Assembly (NCBI RefSeq): GCF_017792385.1
Contig: NZ_CP051230.1
Location: 2,852,001 to 2,916,000 of the forward strand
Direction of reading: 5' to 3'
Length of the DNA: 64,000 nt
Source: Hyphomonas sp.
Lineage (GTDB): Bacteria > Pseudomonadota > Alphaproteobacteria > Caulobacterales > Hyphomonadaceae
The notes beneath the pieces are model-generated. The model searched no databases. It was not told the origin of the DNA and saw only the letters and a program-made list of their open reading frames with translations. Position 1 is the first letter of the stretch. Each line of letters begins with the position of its first letter. The position numbers and the translations under genes are program-made. Of the stretch, positions 8,934 through 16,972 are shown piece by piece.

Positions 8934-10358
8934 ATGAGCACTCCCGCAAACGCAAATGGCCGCGTGTCCCAGGTGATCGGTGCTGTTGTCGACGTCGAAT
9001 TCGACGGCGAACTGCCCGCCATTCTGAACGCGCTTGAAACAGACAACAATGGCAACCGCCTCCTGCTGGAAGTTGCCCAGCACCTCGGTGAGAACACGGT
9101 CCGCACGATCGCCATGGACTCCACCGAAGGTCTGGTCCGCGGTCAGTCCGTCAGCGACACCGGCGCACCGATCACGGTTCCGGTTGGCCCGGCCACCCTT
9201 GGTCGCATCATGAACGTCATCGGCGAGCCGATCGACGAGCGCGGCCCGGTCGATACCGACATGCGCCGTCCGATCCATGCCGAAGCTCCGGAATTCGTCG
9301 ATCAGTCGACCGAATCCGAAGTGCTTGTCACGGGGATCAAGGTCGTCGACCTCCTCTGCCCGTATGTGAAGGGCGGCAAGATCGGCCTGTTCGGCGGTGC
9401 CGGCGTTGGCAAGACCGTTCTGATCATGGAGCTGATCAACAACATCGCGAAACTGTTCGGCGGCTACTCCGTGTTCGCCGGCGTTGGCGAGCGGACGCGT
9501 GAGGGCAACGACCTCTATCACGAGATGATCGAATCCAAGGTGATCGACCTCGACGGCGAGAGCCGCATCGCGCTGGTCTATGGCCAGATGAACGAGCCTC
9601 CGGGCGCCCGTGCCCGCGTCGCCCTGACCGGTCTGGCCCAGGCAGAATACTTCCGGGATGAAGAAGGCAAGGACGTTCTGTTCTTCGTCGACAACATCTT
9701 CCGCTTCACCCAGGCGGGTGCCGAAGTGTCCGCTCTGCTCGGCCGTATTCCGTCGGCTGTGGGCTACCAGCCGACTCTGGCCACCGACATGGGCGGCCTG
9801 CAGGAGCGCATTACCTCCACGACCAAGGGCTCCATCACCTCGGTTCAGGCCGTGTACGTTCCAGCGGACGACCTGACCGACCCGGCCCCGGCCACCTCGT
9901 TTGCCCACCTTGACGCCACGACGGTTCTGAACCGTTCGATCGCCGAGAAGGGCATCTATCCGGCCGTGGACCCGCTGGACTCCACCAGCCGTATCCTGGA
10001 CCCGATGATCGTTGGCGAAGACCACTACAATGTTGCCCGTGGCGTGCAGGAAATCCTGCAGCGCTACAAGGAACTTCAGGACATCATCGCCATTCTCGGC
10101 ATGGACGAGCTGTCGGAAGAAGACAAACTGGCCGTGGCCCGCGCCCGCAAGGTCGAGCGCTTCCTGTCCCAGCCCTTCGACGTGGCAGAAGTCTTCACCG
10201 GGTCTCCGGGCGTTCAGGTCAAGCTCGAAGACACGATCAAGGGCTTCAAGGGTCTGATCGCCGGTGAGTATGACCACCTTCCGGAGCAGGCCTTCTACAT
10301 GGTCGGCAACATGGAAGAGGCGAAAGCCAAAGCCGAAAAGATGCTGGCTGACGCCTAA
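8934..10358 (+). CDS. atpD: F1Fo ATP synthase subunit beta
   Basis: This is the catalytic subunit (474 residues) that makes ATP. It shows the P-loop GGAGVGKTVL, the catalytic Glu region GVGERTREGNDLY, the Walker B strand VLFFVDNIFRF, and the DELSEEDK region that gives the DELSEED lever. The start at 8934 is chosen because an AAAGGAGA ribosome site ends 9 bp upstream. An upstream in-frame ATG at 8871 lies inside atpG and its extra residues do not resemble the family. Confidence 0.98.
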   Translation: MSTPANANGRVSQVIGAVVDVEFDGELPAILNALETDNNGNRLLLEVAQHLGENTVRTIAMDSTEGLVRGQSVSDTGAPITVPVGPATLGRIMNVIGEPIDERGPVDTDMRRPIHAEAPEFVDQSTESEVLVTGIKVVDLLCPYVKGGKIGLFGGAGVGKTVLIMELINNIAKLFGGYSVFAGVGERTREGNDLYHEMIESKVIDLDGESRIALVYGQMNEPPGARARVALTGLAQAEYFRDEEGKDVLFFVDNIFRFTQAGAEVSALLGRIPSAVGYQPTLATDMGGLQERITSTTKGSITSVQAVYVPADDLTDPAPATSFAHLDATTVLNRSIAEKGIYPAVDPLDSTSRILDPMIVGEDHYNVARGVQEILQRYKELQDIIAILGMDELSEEDKLAVARARKVERFLSQPFDVAEVFTGSPGVQVKLEDTIKGFKGLIAGEYDHLPEQAFYMVGNMEEAKAKAEKMLADA

Positions 10359-10378
10359 GCGAGAACGGACAGGGACGA

Positions 10379-10786
10379 ATGGCCGATAAACTCCACTTCT
10401 CACTCGTGTCACCCGCCAGGGAGCTGTTCTCTGGCGAGGTGGACCATGTGATCGCCCCCGGCTCGGAAGGTGAGTTCGGCGTGCTGGCAAACCATGCTCC
10501 GTTCATGACAACGCTGAAGAATGGCGTTGTGCGCGTGCTGGAAGGCAGCGACGTCAAGATGCGCATCTTTGTGCGCGGCGGTTTTGCGGACGTCACGCCG
10601 GAAGGCCTGACCATCTTGGCGGAAGAAGCCCGCATGCTGGACAAGCTCAAGGTTGAGGACGTCCAGAAAGAGCTCGAGGAAACGCATCTGAAGATCCAGT
10701 CGCTCGACAAGGGCGATGCGACGCGGATCACGCTTCAGGAGCATTATGACTATCTCGAAAGCCTCAAGGCCGCGATGATGCACTAG
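10379..10786 (+). CDS. atpC: F1Fo ATP synthase subunit epsilon
   Basis: The 135-residue epsilon subunit couples the c-ring to gamma and can inhibit ATP hydrolysis. The N-terminal beta-sandwich is intact (LVSPARELFSGEVDHVIAPGSEGEFGVL lies at residues 8-35), followed by the helical C-terminal hairpin. It is the last gene of the operon, 20 bp after atpD, and is followed by a strong intrinsic terminator at 10814. In alphaproteobacteria the zeta protein (encoded here at 58531) takes over much of the inhibitory role of epsilon. Confidence 0.95.
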   Translation: MADKLHFSLVSPARELFSGEVDHVIAPGSEGEFGVLANHAPFMTTLKNGVVRVLEGSDVKMRIFVRGGFADVTPEGLTILAEEARMLDKLKVEDVQKELEETHLKIQSLDKGDATRITLQEHYDYLESLKAAMMH

Positions 10787-10813
10787 TGCGCCCGACATAG
10801 TCCGGACCCGAAC

Positions 10814-10844
10814 GCGCCGCCCTGATCCAGGGCGGCGCTTTTCT
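10814..10844 (+). terminator. Intrinsic terminator of the atp operon
   Basis: An 11-bp perfect stem (GCGCCGCCCTG / CAGGGCGGCGC, 10814-10824 and 10828-10838) with a 3-nt loop is followed by a T-rich run on the plus strand. It lies 28 bp after atpC and separates the operon from the convergent DsbA-like gene. Confidence 0.9.
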
Positions 10845-10856
10845 TTCGGGCCAGAC

Positions 10857-11525
10857 TCAGCCTTCGGCCGGGCGTTCCTCGGGCAGGCGGGCGGCGGCAT
10901 CGCGCAGGAAGCGGGCAAGCTTTTCGGCGGTCTCGGCGCCCTGCACGGCCACCCGGCGGTTGGCGATATAGGTCGGCACGCCGCTGATTCCCATCTGCTG
11001 GAAGAGGGCTTCCTCATTGCGGACATTCTGGACGTCGGCATCGGTCGGCAGCAATTCGGCGACGATGGTCGGATCGAGATCGATCTCGCGCGCAATGTCG
11101 ACGAGGATATCGGTTTCGCCAATGTCCCGTCCGTCACTGAAATAGGCCTTGAACAGGGCTTCCTTGGCGGCTGCGCCCTTTTGCTGGCCCTGCGCCCAGC
11201 GGACGAGGCGATGGGCGTTGAAACTGTTGGGACGGCGCGTGATCTGGTCGAACCGGTAGGGAATGCCTTCCGCCTCGCCATAGTCGATCAGCGCCTGACG
11301 CATCGCATTGGCGCGGTCCTTGCCGGCATCGGAGCCGAATTTCTCCTTCATGTGCGCCTTGTAGTCGACGCCCTCGGCGGGGATCGTCGGGTCCAGCTCG
11401 AACGGGCGGAAGATGAGTTCCACCTCCAGGTCCGGGACCAGTTTGATTGCGTCGTCCATCCTGCGCTTGCCAAGCCAACACCAGGGGCAAACCAGGTCCG
11501 ATACCATTTCGATTACGAGTGTCAT
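10857..11525 (-). CDS. DsbA/FrnE-like thioredoxin-fold oxidoreductase
   Basis: This 222-residue protein has the DsbA-type thioredoxin fold with an inserted helical domain. The active site is CPWC near the N-terminus (VSDLVCPWCWLGKRR) and the cis-Pro loop is GISGVPTYIANRR. There is no signal peptide, so it is cytoplasmic, like FrnE/HCCA-isomerase-type members (DsbA subfamily, PF01323) rather than periplasmic DsbA. Members have been linked to disulfide chemistry and oxidative stress. The substrate here is unknown. The gene faces the atp operon terminator and is separated by 55 bp from the decarboxylase stop upstream. Confidence 0.9.
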   Translation of the reverse strand: MTLVIEMVSDLVCPWCWLGKRRMDDAIKLVPDLEVELIFRPFELDPTIPAEGVDYKAHMKEKFGSDAGKDRANAMRQALIDYGEAEGIPYRFDQITRRPNSFNAHRLVRWAQGQQKGAAAKEALFKAYFSDGRDIGETDILVDIAREIDLDPTIVAELLPTDADVQNVRNEEALFQQMGISGVPTYIANRRVAVQGAETAEKLARFLRDAAARLPEERPAEG

Positions 11526-11580
11526 GATCCCAACCTAGGAAGGCTTTGCCTCCGGTGCAAATAAACCCTCAGTGAGGCGG

Positions 11581-13035
11581 TCAAAGCTCTGCCCCGATCC
11601 GGAGCGTTTCGCGCAGCAGAAGGTCCAGATCTTCCCGGCGCGTGCGATGGTTCGTGATGTTCACCCGGATGGCCAGTTTGCCGTCGATCCGGGTCGTGGA
11701 CGGTGCGGCGATGCCCTGCAGCTGGAGTTGCACGACAATTTCCGCATTCAGGCGGTCGAGGTCAGTCGCGCTCAGTCCGTCGCGCACCAGCCGGAAACAG
11801 CAGATCTGCATGGAGACCGGCAGGAGCAGTTCCAGCGCGGGCGTCTCCACGATGCGATCAGCCAGATAGGCCGCCTGATCGCAATTGCGGGTGATCAGCG
11901 CGCCCAGCTTGTCCGCGCCATGTTCGGCGATTTGCGCCCAGACCTTCAGGGCGCGAAATCCGCGCGACAATTCGGGCCCTAGTTCGACGGGCCAGGTACC
12001 CCCGGCAGCAAGGCCCCGGTCAGCGGATTTGAGATAGTCCGGCCGGTCGGAAAAGGCGCCGAGATGGTCGCGTTCCGACCGGGTCAGGATACAGCCGGCA
12101 TCATAGTTCACGTGCAGCCATTTGTGGAAATCGAAGGCAAGGGAATCGGCCCGCTCCAGCCCCTTCAGGCGCGGGCGCAACCGGTCGCTGAGCATGCCCA
12201 GCGCGCCGAAGGCCCCGTCCACATGGAACCAGAGCTGCTGGGCGCGCGCCAGGTCTGCCAGGGCCTCCAGGTCGTCAATTGTGCCGGCATTCACCGATCC
12301 GCACGTTCCGGCGACCAGGAAGGGGTCGAAGCCTGCAGCCCGGTCCTCGGCAATGGCCTGCGTCAGGAGGGCGATGTCCATGCGATGGTCCCGGGTGACC
12401 GGAACCTTGCGCAAGGCGTCCGTGCCGAGGCCGATCATGTCGAAGGCGCGCGCGATACAGGCATGCGCCTCGGCGGAAGTGTAGCCGACCAGTTTGCGGC
12501 CACACACGCCGTCGGTCCGGCTGGCAAAGCCCAGCCGCGCATCCCGCGCCGTCTTCAGGGCAATGATCGTGGCCATCGACGTGCCGGACACGATCAGGCC
12601 GCTGGCCGCATCGGGAAAGGAGAACAGGCGCCGGCACCAGTCGACCAGGAGCCGCTCGACCTCGATCGCCGCGTGATTGCGCCCGCCTGTATTGGCGTTG
12701 AGGGCGGCGGCCGTGATGTCTGCGAGCAGATTGGACGGCGTGCCGGAGCCATGCACCCAACCGAAGAAGCGGGGATGCGTGTTGCCCACACCATAGGGCA
12801 GCAGGGCGCGCAGCGTCTCGTCGACCTCGTCCGGCGACAGGCCGGTCTCCTCCAGCGCGAAGCGGTCCCTTACCTCGTCCGGAAACGGGGTCCAGACGCG
12901 GCCCTCCCGGGCGGTGGCCATCTTGTCGATGGCGGCATCCAGCATGGCATGGGCGCGTGCGCGAAAGGCAGCCCAGTCTTCCGGATCAAGGGAGAGGGCG
13001 GTCCGGGGCGACGTGTCGGGATCATGTGAAAGCAT
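11581..13035 (-). CDS. PLP-dependent group II decarboxylase (aromatic-L-amino-acid / glutamate decarboxylase family)
   Basis: The product is 484 residues from the ATG at 13035. The PLP-binding lysine is in DFHKWLHVNYD, and the family aspartate pairing with the pyridine ring lies in WFHVDGAFGA. The signature region GNTHPRFFGWVHGSGTP is typical of the DDC/SepSecS-like class (PF00282). The frame remains open another 105 codons upstream to 13350, but that stretch translates repeat DNA rich in Arg, Pro and Ser, so I reject it. Substrate cannot be assigned. It is an isolated gene: a 1.3 kb non-coding repeat region lies upstream of it. Confidence 0.9.
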   Translation of the reverse strand: MLSHDPDTSPRTALSLDPEDWAAFRARAHAMLDAAIDKMATAREGRVWTPFPDEVRDRFALEETGLSPDEVDETLRALLPYGVGNTHPRFFGWVHGSGTPSNLLADITAAALNANTGGRNHAAIEVERLLVDWCRRLFSFPDAASGLIVSGTSMATIIALKTARDARLGFASRTDGVCGRKLVGYTSAEAHACIARAFDMIGLGTDALRKVPVTRDHRMDIALLTQAIAEDRAAGFDPFLVAGTCGSVNAGTIDDLEALADLARAQQLWFHVDGAFGALGMLSDRLRPRLKGLERADSLAFDFHKWLHVNYDAGCILTRSERDHLGAFSDRPDYLKSADRGLAAGGTWPVELGPELSRGFRALKVWAQIAEHGADKLGALITRNCDQAAYLADRIVETPALELLLPVSMQICCFRLVRDGLSATDLDRLNAEIVVQLQLQGIAAPSTTRIDGKLAIRVNITNHRTRREDLDLLLRETLRIGAEL

Positions 13036-13125
13036 ATCTATCGATCCGGTCTTTTGGCGCCGACTGCAATCAGCCCCGTGCCAATCGAGCGCTTCGGTCG
13101 CACCCTTGCCTTGTCCCCCCCCCCT

Positions 13126-13306
13126 TGTCCCCGGGGGATGCCGGGGTCTCGTGCGGTTTCTCCATGCAGCCAGCCGAGGGAGGCTCCGGCGCCTTGTGCT
13201 TGCGCTTGGGCCTTCTCGGGGCGAATGCAGTGCATTCGCTTGTCCCTCGAAGCGGGGCGAATGCCGTGCAGTCGCTTTGTCCCTCCGCAGCGCCGGAGAT
13301 GCGGAG
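13126..13306. repeat. Repeat family A, copy 1, interrupted by a 99-nt insert
   Basis: This copy shares its left part (TGTCCCCGG..GATGCCGGGGTCTC, then CCAGCCGAGGGAGGCTCCGGCG at 13170-13191) and its right part (CGCCGGAGATGCGGAG, 13291-13306) with copy 2. In copy 2 the arms CTCCGGCG and CGCCGGAG are separated by only TA. Here the same arms flank a 99-nt insert at 13192-13290. The insert contains two near-identical units of about 36 nt (13217-13252 and 13253-13288). Confidence 0.75.
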
Positions 13307-13371
13307 GAGGCACTCCTCCCCCGCCTGAGCTGGCGAAGGGCGATGGCCATGCCATCGCGATCCCCCTCTAA

Positions 13372-13449
13372 CTCCCCCTTTGCAAGGGGGAGAACGGCCC
13401 CTCAAGCAAGGCGGCTGCTGTCTGCGTTCCTCCCCCTGCAAGGGGGAGG
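13372..13449. repeat. Pair of C-run/G-run palindromes
   Basis: Two similar hairpins, CTCCCCCTT..GGGGGAG at 13372-13392 and CCTCCCCCTGCAAGGGGGAGG at 13429-13449 (positions give the full extent), lie 57 bp apart. Such elements are common as dispersed intergenic repeats in proteobacteria. Confidence 0.65.
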
Positions 13450-13538
13450 ACAGGTGGGGGTCTGCGGGGGTTCCTCCTGCACACACAGCCGGACTGGCTT
13501 TCGCCATCCGGGGATCTCATAGTCGGCTCAAAGAGCCG

Positions 13539-13613
13539 GGCGCGGCGGGCGCCGTGGCGCTCCGCCTGGAACTGAACAAGGCTACGGAATGGAGCGTTAC
13601 CGCCCGCCGCGCC
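13539..13613. repeat. Large GC-rich stem-loop
   Basis: A 13-bp perfect outer stem (GGCGCGGCGGGCG at 13539-13551 with CGCCCGCCGCGCC at 13601-13613) encloses a second stem (CGCTCC at 13557-13562 with GGAGCG at 13591-13596). The loop is not G+C-only (it includes ACTGAACAAGG). It could be a structured RNA or a repeat element. Nothing shows that it is transcribed. Confidence 0.6.
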
Positions 13614-13937
13614 GGACAGGGTCTTCGGCGGGACACCCTCATGGGGGCCCATGGTCCCGGGTCTTCGTTACCGGCGCCGCACGAACGGGTCTTCCGTGCT
13701 TTTCACACGGGAAGTCCATCCGGGGATGTCTCCCGGGCTGCCGGACGAGGCGGGTTCCCTACCTGCTTTCGCAGGCTCACCCTGGCCTGACCTGCCTAGG
13801 TGCGGACCGGACCGCTGCTCCGGCCTGCACCCTCCTGTCCCTGCACTCCCGACCAGAACGGTACCTGATCCGGCTCCCGGAAGGGCAGGTCACCATCATC
13901 GCATGAGGGGCTGTGCGCCGGATTCGTTTGTTCCGAA

Positions 13938-14027
13938 GATACCTGCGGAGGCAGGTATCCATCTCCCGCCATCACCTGAAGCGCCTGAGGATACAGCCAG
14001 AGATGGGCCCCTGCCTGCGCAGGGGCC
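13938..14027. repeat. Three-stem palindromic element
   Basis: The element begins with hairpin GATACCTGC / GCAGGTATC (13938-13959) and ends with hairpin GGCCCCTGC / GCAGGGGCC (14006-14027). A distal pairing CCATCTC (13959-13965) with GAGATGG (14000-14006) brings the two together. The arrangement looks like a dispersed REP/BIME-like unit. Confidence 0.6.
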
Positions 14028-14064
14028 TGCGGGGGGAGAGCATGATCTTCATCCTCCAACACCG

Positions 14065-14148
14065 TGTCCCCGGCGGATGCCGGGGTCTCCTGCCGTTAGA
14101 GCGCGGAGCCAGCCGAGGGAGGCTCCGGCGTACGCCGGAGATGCGGAG
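14065..14148. repeat. Repeat family A, copy 2 (uninterrupted)
   Basis: This copy contains the unbroken palindrome CTCCGGCG-TA-CGCCGGAG at 14123-14140. It shares a 22-nt identical block (14109-14130) with copy 1. Its leading part (CTCCAACACCGTGTCCCCGG at 14053-14072) is repeated in the partial copy near 14272. Confidence 0.7.
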
Positions 14149-14269
14149 AAAGGGGACGATTGGGGGTGGTCCTCCGATTGCGCATGACGTACTTGCCGCA
14201 TCGTTCCGTGATGGGCCCCCAGACGCTGCGCGTCGGGGGTGACGTCAGGAGGAGAGGGCGTGTCCGTTG

Positions 14270-14302
14270 CCTCCAACACCGTGTCCCCGGCGGAGGCCGG
14301 GG
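14270..14302. repeat. Repeat family A, partial copy 3
   Basis: A segment beginning CCTCCAACACCGTGTCCC and ending GCCGGGGT repeats the leading part of copy 2 (14052-14087) with a one-base difference in the core. The rest of the unit is absent, and ubiA ends 28 bp further on. Confidence 0.6.
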
Positions 14303-14329
14303 TGAGCGGAGCGTAGGGGCGGGGCTGAC

Positions 14330-15469
14330 CTAGGGGGTGTCGGAGGCGGTGATGTCATCCGGGGACGGACCGATGATGCCTTCGCGCTGGAGGGCGCGCA
14401 TGGCGGCGCTGGCGAACCAGGTTTCGCCGGGGTCTGCGGGGGACGGGCCGGGGCGTTTCACCTTGAAGCCGAAGGGCAGGTCCAGCGTCGAGGGCGGCGT
14501 GTCGAGGACGATTTCGTGATGGGCGAACAGGGACCGGCTTTTCGGTTCCGGGGCCATGGCGGAGAGGGCGAAGCCGAGCACGACAATCAGGCCGGCCCAG
14601 ACATTTGACTTGAAGACGGCGAGGGCGGCCTGTTCGCGGCTGGATTTGAGGCGGGCAGCCTGCCAGATGCCATGGGCGAGGAAGAGGATGGCGGTCAATG
14701 CGCCGATCCGTCCGGCCTCGTTCAGGGCCGCGGCGAGCGCGATCAGCGCGGTGGCGCCCATATGGAAGCAGAAGCTGATCAGGACAGCGCGCTGGCCGAA
14801 CAGGCGCGCGGTCGAGCGCACGCCGATCAGGGCGTCATCCTCCCGGTCCTGCAGCGCATAGATCGTGTCATAGGCGATGGTCCACAGGATCAGGCCGGCA
14901 TAGAGCACGAGCACCGGCAGGGTGATCGTTGTGGCAACGGCTGCGCCGACGAGCACACCCCAATTGAAGGTGAGCCCGAGCCAGGCCTGTGGCCACCAGG
15001 TGACCCGCTTCATGAAGGGATAGGCTGCGACCAGCGGCACCGACAGGAGGGCAATGAGTTTGGCGTCCAGCGGCAGGGCCAGCCAGACGCCGAAGCCGAC
15101 GACCAGCTGGGCGCCCAGGAACAGATAGGCCTGGCGCAGCGTGACCGCGCCGGACGGGATCGGGCGCAAGGCCGTCCGGCTGACGCTGGCATCGATGTCC
15201 CGGTCGGTGATGTCATTCCAGGTGCATCCGGCCCCGCGCATGGCGGTGGCGCCGAGCAGGAACAGCACGGCCCAGACCAGATCCATGACATAGACGCCGG
15301 TGATCAGGCGCTGGAACATCAGGCCGATCAGGCAGGGCAGGTATAGCAGCCAGATGCCGACCGGCCGGTCCCACCGCGCCAGCATGGCATAGGGCTGCCA
15401 GCCGGGCGGCAAACTGGCCAGCCAGCCGGGCAGGGCGCTGTCCGCCGGGATTCTGCGTGTGTCGTCCAT
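14330..15469 (-). CDS. ubiA: 4-hydroxybenzoate polyprenyltransferase with C-terminal extension
   Basis: This inner-membrane prenyltransferase of ubiquinone biosynthesis joins 4-hydroxybenzoate to the polyprenyl chain. Both Asp-rich motifs are present: NDITDRD (residues 86-92) and DTIYALQDREDD (201-212). Hydrophobic helices run from about residue 38 to 305. The family is usually about 290-320 residues. Here the protein is 379, with a soluble tail from about residue 308 (SRSLFAHHEIVLDTPP...) that has no membrane segment and that I do not recognise. The 3' end abuts the repeat mosaic, so the tail could have been acquired by stop-codon loss. However, it is not low-complexity. Confidence 0.93.
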   Translation of the reverse strand: MDDTRRIPADSALPGWLASLPPGWQPYAMLARWDRPVGIWLLYLPCLIGLMFQRLITGVYVMDLVWAVLFLLGATAMRGAGCTWNDITDRDIDASVSRTALRPIPSGAVTLRQAYLFLGAQLVVGFGVWLALPLDAKLIALLSVPLVAAYPFMKRVTWWPQAWLGLTFNWGVLVGAAVATTITLPVLVLYAGLILWTIAYDTIYALQDREDDALIGVRSTARLFGQRAVLISFCFHMGATALIALAAALNEAGRIGALTAILFLAHGIWQAARLKSSREQAALAVFKSNVWAGLIVVLGFALSAMAPEPKSRSLFAHHEIVLDTPPSTLDLPFGFKVKRPGPSPADPGETWFASAAMRALQREGIIGPSPDDITASDTP

Positions 15470-15552
15470 CGCTGGGGCTTATACCGAATTTCCCTGTTTC
15501 CAACAGCCGGAGACAAGCATTGGGGGAATTTGACGGGATGCGACCGGTCGGA

Positions 15553-16926
15553 TCAGGCCTGGAAAACGGTCTTGCGGTTGACGAAGGCGCGGATGCCGTC
15601 GGCTGCCAGTTCGCGGCCATAGCCCGACTGTTTGATGCCGCCAAAGGGCAGGCGCGGGTCTGACGCCACCATGGCATTGATGAACGTGGCTCCGGCCTGC
15701 AAATCATTCACTGCCTGCTCCATTTCGCCAGGATCCTTTGTGAAGATCACGGAGCCGAGCCCGAACACGCTGGCATTGGCGCGGCGAATCGCATCGTCGA
15801 GGCCGGACACTTTCCAGAGATTGGCGACCGGGCCGAACATTTCCTCATCAGTGGAGGGGGTGCCGTCCGGGGCCCCTGTCAGAATGCAGGGATCGAACCA
15901 GCTGCCGGTGTCCGGCAATGCATTGCCCGCCTTGAACAGATGTGCGCCGGCCGCGACGGACGCGTCGATTTGGGCCACGAGATCATCGCGTATATCGGGC
16001 GTGGCAAGCGGCCCGATATCGGTGTCTGGCTGCATCGGGTCGCCGAGTTTGAGCTGGCGGAACCGGGTCTCGAAGCCTTGCCGGAAGGCATCGAACACGT
16101 CTTCGTGGACGAAGAACCGCTTCGCGGCGATGCAGGACTGGCCAGTGTTCTGCGTGCGGGCGGTGAGCGCCGTATCGAGCGCCGAGTCGAGATCTGCCGA
16201 GGGCATGACGATGAAGGCGTCCGATCCGCCGAGTTCCAGCAGGGAGGGTTTCAGGGCCTTGCCGGCCGTGGCGGCGACGGCGCCGCCGGCGGGACCTGAC
16301 CCGGTCAGCGAGACGGCCCGGACGCGCTCGTCCTTGATCACGTGCTCGACCTGGTTCGACCCGATCAGCAGCGTCTGGAAGGCTCCGTCGGGGAATCCGG
16401 CCTCGCGAAAGACTTCCTCGATGTTGAGCGCCGAGCGGAACACGTTGGAAGCGTGTTTCAGAAGGGCGGTGTTGCCCGCCATCAGTGTGGGGGCGGCAAA
16501 GCGGAACACCTGCCAGAACGGAAAATTCCATGGCATCACGGCCAGGATGACGCCGAGGGGAAGGTGGCGCGCGAAGGCCCTGCGGCCGTCGCTCTGCAAT
16601 TCTTCGTCGGCCAGATAGGTGGCGGCATGTTCGGCATAATGGCGGCAGACCCAAGCGCATTTGCGGATTTCGGCCCTTGCCTGGTTCAGCGGCTTGCCCA
16701 TTTCGGCGGTCATGGTGGCGGCATAACGGTCCGAATTGGCCTCGAGCACACCGGCGGCGGCCTGCATCAGCCGGGCGCGGGCGTCGAAACCGGTCTTGCG
16801 CCATGAGGCAAAGGCGGCATCGGCGCGGGCGATGGCGCTGTCCACCTCTCCGGCTGTATGGGGTTTGAATTCCTCGATGAGTGTGCCATTCGCCGGATTC
16901 ACGGATTTGATGGTCTGGTCGGCCAT
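15553..16926 (-). CDS. NAD(P)-dependent aldehyde dehydrogenase, succinate-semialdehyde dehydrogenase type
   Basis: The protein has 457 residues from the ATG at 16926, which has an AAGAGGCG ribosome site. Aldehyde dehydrogenase hallmarks are visible: MPWNFPFWQ (cofactor binding), catalytic Glu in LLELGGSDAF, catalytic Cys in TGQSCIAAKRF, and the C-terminal PFGGIKQSGYGRE. The short length and VNPANG N-terminus match the NAD-dependent succinate-semialdehyde dehydrogenase (GabD-like/YneI) branch. Substrate specificity is by resemblance only. It is divergent from rsmE with 46 bp between the start codons. Confidence 0.88.
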   Translation of the reverse strand: MADQTIKSVNPANGTLIEEFKPHTAGEVDSAIARADAAFASWRKTGFDARARLMQAAAGVLEANSDRYAATMTAEMGKPLNQARAEIRKCAWVCRHYAEHAATYLADEELQSDGRRAFARHLPLGVILAVMPWNFPFWQVFRFAAPTLMAGNTALLKHASNVFRSALNIEEVFREAGFPDGAFQTLLIGSNQVEHVIKDERVRAVSLTGSGPAGGAVAATAGKALKPSLLELGGSDAFIVMPSADLDSALDTALTARTQNTGQSCIAAKRFFVHEDVFDAFRQGFETRFRQLKLGDPMQPDTDIGPLATPDIRDDLVAQIDASVAAGAHLFKAGNALPDTGSWFDPCILTGAPDGTPSTDEEMFGPVANLWKVSGLDDAIRRANASVFGLGSVIFTKDPGEMEQAVNDLQAGATFINAMVASDPRLPFGGIKQSGYGRELAADGIRAFVNRKTVFQA

Positions 16927-16972
16927 GTTCGCCTCTTGCTGAGTGGTCGCTGTTACAGGGTATGTCGGTCGC

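Larger units (their letters stand above)
13036..14329. repeat. 1.3 kb non-coding repeat mosaic
   Basis: No convincing gene lies here. Open frames occur in all directions but their translations are Pro/Arg/Gly-rich and have no family resemblance. The stretch is built from several kinds of dispersed-repeat-like palindromes, described separately: a GC-rich family present in at least two full and one partial copies, two C-run/G-run palindromes, a three-hairpin element and one large stem-loop. It lies between two minus-strand genes (ubiA and the decarboxylase). It looks like an accumulation site for REP-type intergenic elements. Confidence 0.8.

Noticed and set aside
13036..13350. N-terminal extension of the PLP decarboxylase
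   Set aside because: The 105 extra codons translate repeat DNA rich in Arg/Pro/Ser and the family starts near 13035.
13380..14280. Several 60-200 codon frames in the repeat mosaic
   Set aside because: They overlap each other, are Pro/Arg-rich and follow the palindromic repeats, with no plausible starts.
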